The position numbers and the translations under genes are program-made. A stretch of DNA of 23,418 nucleotides from an uncultured Chitinophaga sp. GTDB taxonomy: Bacteria; Bacteroidota; Bacteroidia; Chitinophagales; Chitinophagaceae. Positions 18,239 through 23,418 of the stretch are shown here, piece after piece. Numbering within the stretch: position 1 is the first letter of the stretch; each line of letters opens with the position of its first letter. The stretch lies in the NCBI RefSeq assembly GCF_937874145.1, contig NZ_CALNBI010000505.1, positions 1-23,418 on the forward strand. The letters are read 5' to 3'. The notes below the pieces were generated by a model that did no database searches, was not told where the DNA came from, and saw nothing but the letters and a program-made list of their open reading frames with translations.

Positions 18239-20083
18239 TTACTGCGGTGTATTGGCTTGCGCACCTGCCTGGCCATTGCCTTCCCCGTGAAAATGCTCCC
18301 AGATCAGCTGGGCTTTTTTCTGACCCACTTCCTTCACCAGGTCCTCTTTACTCAGCTGCTTCACCTTATTCACAGATCGATGGTTCTGCAACAACTGCGT
18401 TGCCGTACTCTCGCCGATCCCTTTGATCCCCTCGAGTTCATTCTTGAACGTGCCCTTGCTCCGCTTCTGACGGTGGAACGTAATACCGAAACGGTGCACC
18501 TCGTCACGGATGCGCCGGATCAGCTTCGGGCTCTAGCTGTCGTACGGCAGTTTGATGGAATCCTTGTCGCCAGGGAAGAAAATCTCCTCCTCATTCTTCG
18601 CCAGGCCCACCACCGTCATACTCCCGATGAGGTCGAGTTTTCGGATACTGTCCATCGCCGCACCCAGCTGGCCTTTGCCGCCGTCGATGATCACCAGCTG
18701 CGGCAACGGCTGCTCTTCGTTCAGCAATCGGTTATACCTGCGGTACACCACTTCCGACATCGATGCGAAGTCGTTGATGCCTTCCACGGTTTTGATATTG
18801 AAATGCCGGTAATCCTTCTTCGATGCCACGCCATCTTTAAACACCACGCAGGCGGAAACAGGATAACTCCCCTGGAAGTTCGAGTTATCGAAGCATTCGA
18901 TATGTACGGGCAGCTCCTGCAGCTCAAGATCAGCCTGCAGCTGGTACAGCACTTTCTTCTTCTCCATATCGCTCTTGCCTTCGAGGTGCAGGATTTTTTT
19001 CTTGTGCAGCTCTTCACGGAAATAGTTCACGTTTTTGGCGGACAGGTCCAGCAGTTTTTTCTTATCCCCGCCCTTCGGCACCGTGATCTCTACATGCTCT
19101 TCCGGGAATTCCACGTCGAAGGGCACCACGATCTCGCGTGCCAGGCTCTGGAACGCTTCGCGCAGGTATGCGATGGCATATTCCATCACTTCCACGTCCG
19201 TTTCTTCCAGTTTCTTTTCCAGCGTCACGGTTTTGGTATCGGCGATGGTGCCGTTCAGCACGCGGAGGTAATTTACATAAGCGAAATTGCCTTCGGAAAG
19301 AATGGTGAACACGTCCACATTGCCCACCCGGCTGCTCACGATCGTGGAACGCGCCTGGTAGTCCTGCAGGCTGGCGATCTTCTTCCGCTCGATTTCCGCT
19401 TTCTCGAATTCCATATTCATCGCGTGTTCCTGCATGCGCGCCTTGAACACATTGAGCACAGGGGAAAGGTTGCCCCGGAGGATTTCCTTCACCGATTGCA
19501 AACCTTCGCGATAATCGTCGGCGGATTGAAGTCCCTCGCAGGGACCTTTGCAGTTGCCGAGATGGTATTCCAGGCAGACTTTGAACTTGCCTTTTCTGAT
19601 GTTCTGTTCGGTGAGATTGAGGTTGCAGGTGCGCAGGGGGATGTTGTACCGGATTACTTCCAGCACTTCCCGTACGCGGCCCACGGAGGTAAACGGGCCG
19701 AGGTATTCCGAGCCGTCCTTGACCACCCGGCGGGTGAGGAAGACGCGGGGAAAGGGTTCGTGTTTGATGACGATGAACGGGTAAGTTTTATCATCTTTCA
19801 GATCGATGTTGTATTTCGGCCTGAACTGCTTGATGAGGGCGTTTTCCAGCAGGAACGCGTCTTTCTCGTTGTCTACGATCGTAAACTCGATGTGGTGGAT
19901 GTTGTCCACCAGCTTGCGGGTTTTATAGTTGTCGTGGTGTTTGGCGAAGTAGGAGGAAACGCGTTTGCGGAGGGATTTGGCTTTCCCGATATACAGCAGT
20001 TCCCCGCCGGCGTCAAAGTATTTGTAGATGCCGGCCTGGGTGGGTATGGTATGTGATATCTGGGAAAACTCCGCTGAAGTCAT
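18239..20083 (-). pseudogene. uvrC: Excinuclease ABC subunit UvrC, interrupted by an in-frame amber codon
   Basis: UvrC makes both incisions in UvrABC nucleotide excision repair. Codons 1-516 encode the GIY-YIG domain (GIY 18-20, YIG 31-33), four cysteines suited to an iron-sulfur cluster (C153, C170, C178, C182), the UVR UvrB-binding segment (about 200-240), and most of the RNase H-like domain with acidic residues D399, D438 and D467. Codon 517 is TAG (18533-18535). The same frame then continues without decay through IRRIRDEVHRFGITFHRQKR, with the catalytic-type histidine near 530, and an HhH region (LEGIKGIGESTATQLL) to a TAA at 18239. Total length is 614 codons, normal for UvrC. The truncated product would lack the histidine and DNA-binding HhH. 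Either a recent nonsense mutation, a sequence error or readthrough; the start ATG overlaps the upstream lipoprotein stop. Confidence 0.9.
18533..18535 (-). other. uvrC: In-frame amber (TAG) codon inside uvrC
   Basis: Minus-strand codons read TAC GAC AGC TAG AGC CCG AAG around the stop. A single base change would restore a sense codon (for example CAG, AAG, GAG or TCG). The frame is identical on both sides, so this is a substitution, not a frameshift. Confidence 0.95.
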
Positions 20084-20670
20084 GGTTGATGTGCTGTTAA
20101 AGGTCGGAAGATAGCGGTGGTTTCCATGTTTTCCGCTTTCATAAAAATGATTTTCTGCATGGAGGTGATGGTAAGCTGCCGGTCGCGTTCATAGGCGATC
20201 TCTTGCCGGTATTCATACACGGGATTTTTGGTGTAGGAAGAAGCCTGAACGTTCCGGATGCGGCGGCTGCTGTCGATCTCCACGATCAGCTGTGCCGGCC
20301 AGGTTTGTTTGCCGCGGCTGCGGTGGATAAACGTCGTGTCGCCGGTGAAATGATTGGGAATGGTATCGGTCACGTAGGCGTCGGCCAGGGAAGGACGGCT
20401 GATATCCGCATCCATCAGCGGGCGGAAGAGCGCTTCCAGCCCCGCGCTGTCCTGCACGGGAGCGGTAACCGTTTCGCCGTTGAGGCGGATGGTTTTGGTG
20501 ATCTGGAACGGCGATTTGCGCATCCTTGCGATCTCGTCCCAGCAATAATTGCCTAACGCCCTGTAACTATGATCCTTTTCATCAGCCACCGGAGGCCCTT
20601 CCCGCTCGGGAAGACTGCATCCTGCGGCCAGCAACGCCCAAAGCCCTGCGATCCGGAATACGATTCTCAT
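20080..20670 (-). CDS. Putative lipoprotein of unknown function
   Basis: A 196-residue protein that I do not recognise as a named family. The N-terminus MRIVFRIAGLWALLAAGCSL is a lipoprotein signal with the modified cysteine at C18. The rest is soluble, mixed alpha/beta by eye, and carries acidic and aromatic patches (NYCWDEIARM; PNHFTGDTTFIHRSRGKQTW; TSMQKIIFMKAENMETTAIF). It probably lies on the periplasmic side of a membrane. Its TGA stop overlaps the uvrC start in ATGA, implying translational coupling. A TAATTTTG motif lies just upstream (20676-20683, minus strand), leaving a very short leader. A terminator sits some 40 bp further upstream. A functional link to DNA repair is not evident. 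Confidence 0.8.
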   Translation of the reverse strand: MRIVFRIAGLWALLAAGCSLPEREGPPVADEKDHSYRALGNYCWDEIARMRKSPFQITKTIRLNGETVTAPVQDSAGLEALFRPLMDADISRPSLADAYVTDTIPNHFTGDTTFIHRSRGKQTWPAQLIVEIDSSRRIRNVQASSYTKNPVYEYRQEIAYERDRQLTITSMQKIIFMKAENMETTAIFRPLTAHQP

Positions 20671-20675
20671 ACCTG

Positions 20676-20683
20676 CAAAATTA
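20676..20683 (-). promoter_or_regulatory. Candidate -7 box (TAATTTTG) for the lipoprotein-uvrC operon
   Basis: Read on the minus strand, TAATTTTG matches TAnnTTTG. It ends 5 bp before the lipoprotein ATG, so a transcript from it would be nearly leaderless. No matching -33 box is seen at the usual spacing. Confidence 0.3.
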
Positions 20684-20707
20684 ACGGTGCCGCCCCAATC
20701 GGCCTAT

Positions 20708-20736
20708 AAAAAAAATGCACCGTGAATACGGCGCAT
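20708..20736 (-). terminator. Minus-strand rho-independent terminator of an unidentified transcript
   Basis: On the minus strand, arms ATGCGCCGT (20736-20728) and ACGGTGCAT (20723-20715) pair with one mismatch around loop ATTC. Eight T residues follow (20715-20708). It lies after the gpmI terminator and before the lipoprotein gene, with no ORF of note between. Confidence 0.7.
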
Positions 20737-20861
20737 CTGATGCATGAGCAAATCTGTCGAGAGCACTAAAAAACTTATGGTGATAATAGATATGACAATT
20801 CCGGGAAAGCCTTACGGCTTTATCAGGTGTTAAACGGGTGGGCAGACTGGAAAGTTACACG
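20737..20861 (-). ncRNA. Candidate small RNA or attenuating leader upstream of the lipoprotein-uvrC operon
   Basis: This stretch lies between two minus-strand terminators and has no plausible protein-coding ORF. On the minus strand it holds a perfect hairpin AAAGCC-GTAA-GGCTTT (20821-20806, GNRA-type loop). Two near-consensus -7 boxes could start it: TTATTTTG (20874-20867) and TAACTTTC (20857-20850). The transcript, about 135-155 nt, would end at the hairpin of 20708-20736. No known RNA family was recognised. A second, backup terminator for gpmI is the simpler alternative. Confidence 0.25.
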
Positions 20862-20872
20862 GGGCGCAAAAT

Positions 20873-20901
20873 AAAAAAGGGGCCGCCATAGCAGCCCCTT
20901 T
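20873..20901 (-). terminator. Rho-independent terminator after gpmI
   Basis: On the minus strand, arms AAAGGGGCTGC (20901-20891) and GCGGCCCCTTT (20886-20876) pair with one wobble around loop TATG. A T-run follows at 20878-20873. It lies 19 bp after the gpmI stop. Confidence 0.88.
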
Positions 20902-20920
20902 CCGATATATCCGGTTGGGA

Positions 20921-22444
20921 TTATACGAGAACATTGCCGGTCATTTCCTTCGGGATGGGCAGGCCCATGAAGTGAAGGATGGTAGGCGCAAGGTCGCCGA
21001 GCTTGCCGCTCCTGATCTCTCCCTTGAATTCCTGGCTGATGATAAACAAGGGCACCAGGTTCAGGGTATGGGCCGTATTGGGCGTACCGTCTTCGTTGAT
21101 CATGAAGTCGGCGTTGCCGTGGTCGGCCGTGAGGAAGATCGTATAGTCGTTGAGCAGGGCCGTAGACACTACTTTGGACACGCAGGCATCCACCGTTTCC
21201 ACGGCTTTGATGGCGGCGGGCCATACGCCTGTGTGCCCCACCATGTCGGCATTGGCGAAGTTCAGCACCACGAAATCGGCCGTGCGCTGCTCCAGTTCGG
21301 GCAGGATGGCGTCCGCCAGTTCGGGGGCGCTCATTTCCGGCTTCATGTCGTAAGTCGCCACTTTGGGAGAAGGCACCAGGATGCGCTTTTCGCCATCGAA
21401 GGGCGTTTCGCGGCCGCCGGAGAAGAAAAAGCTCACGTGCGGGTACTTTTCCGTTTCCGCGATGCGGATCTGGGTTTTACCGTTCTTCTCCAGGACTTCG
21501 CCGAGCGTCATGGAAAGATTATCGTTTTCGAAAATGACATGCACCCCTTTGAAGGCTTTGTCGTATTCGGTCATGGTCGTATAATGCAGGGCCAGCGGTT
21601 GCATGCCGAAGTCGGGGAATGCCTGCTGGGTGAGCACTTCCGTGATCTCGCGGCAGCGGTCGGTCCGGAAGTTGAAGCAGATCACAGCGTCTCCCGGCTG
21701 GATGTTCCCGATAGGCTGCTGCTGCGCGTCGGTCACGATGATGGGCTTGATGAATTCGTCGGTAACCCCTTCTGCGTACGAAGCTTTCACGGCAGTCAGC
21801 ACATCCTGCGTAGGCGTACCGGTACCGTTAACGAGTGCGTCATAAGCCAGTTTCACCCGTTCCCAGCGTTTGTCGCGGTCCATGGCGTAATAGCGGCCGG
21901 TAACGGAAGCGATGCGCCCGGTGGTGGCGTTGAGGTGCTGCTGGAGGTCGTCCAGGTAGCCGAGGCCGCCTTTGGGATCGGTGTCGCGCCCGTCGGTGAA
22001 GGCGTGTATGAACACGTTGCTGAGCCCGCGTTCTTTCGCGATGGAAGCGAGGGCTTTGAGGTGGGTGATATGGGAGTGAACGCCGCCGTCGCTCACCAGT
22101 CCGATGAGGTGGAGGGCTTTATTGTTGTTGCGGGCGTATTCCATGGAGTCCTGCAAAACCTTGCTGGCGGCGAGCTCGCCGCTTCTTACGGCTACATTGA
22201 TGCGCTGGAGCTCCTGGTAAACGATCCTTCCGGCCCCGATGTTGAGGTGGCCTACTTCTGAGTTGCCCATTTGCCCCTCGGGCAGGCCCACGTCTTCGCC
22301 GCAGGTGATGAGGGTGCTGTGGGGGTATTGCTCATAGAGGCTGTCCACGAAAGGGGTGTTCGCATGTGCGATAGCGTCGGCGGCAGGAACCTGGCCCTGT
22401 CCCCAGCCATCCATGATAATCAGGATCGCTCTTTTAGTTTCCAT
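20921..22444 (-). CDS. gpmI: 2,3-bisphosphoglycerate-independent phosphoglycerate mutase
   Basis: A 507-residue cytosolic glycolytic enzyme that interconverts 3- and 2-phosphoglycerate using a phosphoserine intermediate and two metal ions. Visible motifs: ILIIMDGWG (8-15, metal ligand D12), the nucleophile S62 in GNSEVGHLNIGAGRIVYQEL, VSDGGVHSH (118-125, H123), DGRDTDPKGG (151-160), the phosphatase-superfamily metal sites NADMVGHTG (398-406) and TADHGNAD (439-446), and H459. I chose the ATG at 22444 because it gives METKRAILIIMDGWG. The frame is open for 49 more codons upstream, but that sequence is AT-rich and unlike the family. It is divergent from the DUF4783 gene, and its own terminator follows. 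Confidence 0.97.
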   Translation of the reverse strand: METKRAILIIMDGWGQGQVPAADAIAHANTPFVDSLYEQYPHSTLITCGEDVGLPEGQMGNSEVGHLNIGAGRIVYQELQRINVAVRSGELAASKVLQDSMEYARNNNKALHLIGLVSDGGVHSHITHLKALASIAKERGLSNVFIHAFTDGRDTDPKGGLGYLDDLQQHLNATTGRIASVTGRYYAMDRDKRWERVKLAYDALVNGTGTPTQDVLTAVKASYAEGVTDEFIKPIIVTDAQQQPIGNIQPGDAVICFNFRTDRCREITEVLTQQAFPDFGMQPLALHYTTMTEYDKAFKGVHVIFENDNLSMTLGEVLEKNGKTQIRIAETEKYPHVSFFFSGGRETPFDGEKRILVPSPKVATYDMKPEMSAPELADAILPELEQRTADFVVLNFANADMVGHTGVWPAAIKAVETVDACVSKVVSTALLNDYTIFLTADHGNADFMINEDGTPNTAHTLNLVPLFIISQEFKGEIRSGKLGDLAPTILHFMGLPIPKEMTGNVLV

Positions 22445-22687
22445 ACTTGTATTCCGTTGTGCGTTATGAATGAATCGGGCAGTGAAATTAATAATACTAT
22501 CTTTTCCAGTGCCTAAAATTTTTCCGGAAAAGCTATATCTCAAGGGATTTTTGTATATTAAATTGTTGTAATTCAAAAGCTCCCGAAGCATAGCACAATA
22601 ATGGTATATTTATTGAAACACAGCAATTTGGCATAGTTTTGGCGTCTTCTACGGTTGATAAATGTATTGCGATCAAAATAACGGATA
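22445..22687. other. Divergent intergenic region between gpmI and the DUF4783 gene
   Basis: A 243-bp AT-rich region that must hold promoters for both directions. It contains the perfect 12-bp palindrome TTTTCCGGAAAA (22520-22531) and a good plus-strand promoter (22612-22641). A minus-strand near-match TAGCTTTT (22535-22528) overlaps the palindrome and is a weak candidate for gpmI. Confidence 0.5.
22612..22641 (+). promoter_or_regulatory. Candidate Bacteroidota promoter for the DUF4783 gene
   Basis: A -33-like ATTG (22612-22615) is followed after 18 bp by TAGTTTTG (22634-22641), a full TAnnTTTG match. The ATG lies 46 bp downstream. This is the only promoter in the window where both elements are in place. 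Confidence 0.5.
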
Positions 22688-23083
22688 ATGAAAAAGTTAA
22701 TCGTAGTGTTGGGGGTGCTCCTCGCCGGGGGGATGCTGACAGCTTTTACGCTGTTCGCCGGTCCTTTCGATGACGTGGTCAACGCCCTTAAAAAGGGAGA
22801 TTCGGGTAACCTGAGCAAGCTCCTGGACAACACGGTCGAGATCAACATGGCTGGTAAATCGAATTCCTACAGCAAAGCGCAGGCGGAAATCATCCTGAAA
22901 GACTTCTTCGGGAAAAATGCCGTAAAAACCTTCGAACTCCTCCACAAAGGCGGCCCCGAAGGCGGCTCCCAGTTTGGTGTGGGCAACCTCACCACCAGCG
23001 GCGGCAATTACCGCACCTCCTTCTTCCTCCAGAAAAAAGGAAATGCCTTCGTGCTCAACGAACTGCGTTTCGAAAATAAATAG
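22688..23083 (+). CDS. DUF4783 domain-containing exported protein
   Basis: A 131-residue protein with an N-terminal signal sequence (MKKLIVVLGVLLAGGMLTAF, cleavage probably near residues 22-25). The small NTF2-like/DUF4783 domain is typical: FDDVVNALKKGDSGNLSKLL, YSKAQAEIILKDFFGKN, QFGVGNLTTSGGNYRTSFFL and a C-terminal LNELRFENK. The family is widespread in Bacteroidota, is of unknown function and commonly lies next to nadC, as here. It probably acts in the periplasm. A hairpin terminator separates it from nadC. Confidence 0.88.
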   Translation: MKKLIVVLGVLLAGGMLTAFTLFAGPFDDVVNALKKGDSGNLSKLLDNTVEINMAGKSNSYSKAQAEIILKDFFGKNAVKTFELLHKGGPEGGSQFGVGNLTTSGGNYRTSFFLQKKGNAFVLNELRFENK

Positions 23084-23109
23084 CACAACAGCAAAAGACG
23101 AACGTATCG

Positions 23110-23143
23110 AAAGGCTGTCCGCTCCTAGGCGGATGGCCTTTTT
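23110..23143 (+). terminator. Rho-independent terminator between the DUF4783 gene and nadC
   Basis: A 13-bp stem AAAGGCTGTCCGC (23110-23122) / GCGGATGGCCTTT (23129-23141) has two wobble pairs, loop TCCTAG and a run of T residues (23139-23143). nadC starts 34 bp later. Confidence 0.85.
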
Positions 23144-23177
23144 GTTTGTAACTTGCCTGCTCATTACCGATCGTGTC

Positions 23178-23418
23178 ATGTTACAGAAAGAAGCATTGGA
23201 ACAATTCATACATTCCGCCCTGGCGGAAGACATCGGCTCCGGCGACCATAGCACCCTCGCCTCCATCCCCGCCGAAACCGCCGGCACCGCAAGGCTCAAA
23301 ATCAAGGAGGACGGAGTGCTGGCCGGAATGGAAGTAGCGGAAGCCATCTTCCGCCTGCTCGACGATACCACCCGCTTCGTCCCCTTCAAAAAAGACGGCG
23401 ACGCCATGGAATCCGGCG
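23178..23418 (+). CDS. nadC: Nicotinate-nucleotide pyrophosphorylase (quinolinate phosphoribosyltransferase), 3'-partial
   Basis: Only the first 80 codons are inside the window; the frame is open to the right edge. The N-terminus matches NadC: LEQFIHSALAEDIGSGDHST (residues 7-26), then ARLKIKEDGVLAGMEVAEAI (39-58). NadC converts quinolinate and PRPP to nicotinate mononucleotide in de novo NAD synthesis. The catalytic domain lies beyond the window. The start ATG at 23178 gives MLQKEALEQF. It follows the DUF4783 gene behind a terminator, so it probably has its own promoter in the T-rich 34-bp gap. Confidence 0.93.
   Translation, partial: MLQKEALEQFIHSALAEDIGSGDHSTLASIPAETAGTARLKIKEDGVLAGMEVAEAIFRLLDDTTRFVPFKKDGDAMESG

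Noticed and set aside
18131..20056. 641-codon plus-strand ORF, continuous opposite uvrC
   Set aside because: Its translation is rich in His, Phe, Val and Arg with no recognisable domain. It mirrors the uvrC codons on the other strand and is an effect of GC-rich codon use.
20915..22261. 448-codon plus-strand ORF opposite gpmI
   Set aside because: Antisense shadow; gpmI on the minus strand has all catalytic motifs and normal length.
11339..22573. Shared 13-mer AATTGTTGTAATT downstream of the DUF255 gene and between gpmI and the DUF4783 gene
   Set aside because: Short, AT-rich and without extended flanking similarity; compatible with chance in AT-rich gaps.
22445..22591. 49-codon N-terminal extension of gpmI
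   Set aside because: The added sequence is AT-rich and Asn/Ile-rich with no similarity to the family, while METKRAILIIMDGWG is the standard start.

Overview
The window looks like a chromosomal segment from the Bacteroidota, most likely a Chitinophaga-like member of the Chitinophagales; the family-level call is inference. The evidence is a complete gldK-gldL-gldM-gldN set (type IX secretion/gliding motility, confined to this phylum), Bacteroidota-typical pairs (a DUF4271 membrane protein next to hemD, a DUF4783 protein next to nadC), TAnnTTTG-type promoter motifs, few Shine-Dalgarno sequences, and GC-rich coding DNA with AT-rich intergenic gaps. I found no insertion sequence, CRISPR array, rRNA or tRNA. 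The gene content is mostly core/housekeeping.

Layout. 1-5065 (+): a tripartite efflux system, with the C-terminal half of a MacB/FtsX-type permease, its ATPase, an internal hairpin terminator, a TolC-like outer-membrane channel and an HlyD/MacA-like adaptor, closed by a strong terminator. 5149-7289: gpsA (+) and hemW (-) converge and share a 4-bp TTAA in which both stop codons lie. 7414-9274 (+): DUF4271 membrane protein and hemD, divergent from hemW, giving a small tetrapyrrole neighbourhood. 9292-11337 (+): a large DUF255/YyaL-type thioredoxin-fold protein. 11338-11729: a long AT-rich gap. 11730-16606 (+): gldKLMN, ending in a terminator. 16620-17890 (+): a Crp/Fnr-type regulator and a DinB-like protein. 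17891-18238: a convergent gap. 18239-20670 (-): a lipoprotein gene translationally coupled (ATGA) to uvrC. 20671-20920: a gap with two minus-strand terminators. 20921-22444 (-): gpmI. 22688-23418 (+): a DUF4783 protein and the start of nadC.

The most striking observation is in uvrC. The gene reads as one continuous frame of normal length (about 614 codons), but an in-frame amber codon at 18533-18535 sits just before the conserved DEVH catalytic histidine and the C-terminal HhH domain. The downstream part is fully conserved, so this is a very recent nonsense mutation, an assembly or sequencing error, or readthrough. The second is the stretch between the gpmI terminator and the lipoprotein-uvrC operon. 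It holds a separate minus-strand terminator plus a GNRA-type hairpin, so it could encode a small RNA or a transcription-attenuating leader.

The genes do not form one system. The envelope-related ones (efflux, gldKLMN, lipoproteins, DUF4271) are adjacent to basic metabolism (glycerol-3-phosphate synthesis, heme, glycolysis, NAD) and DNA repair. I saw no convincing new defence or mobile system.
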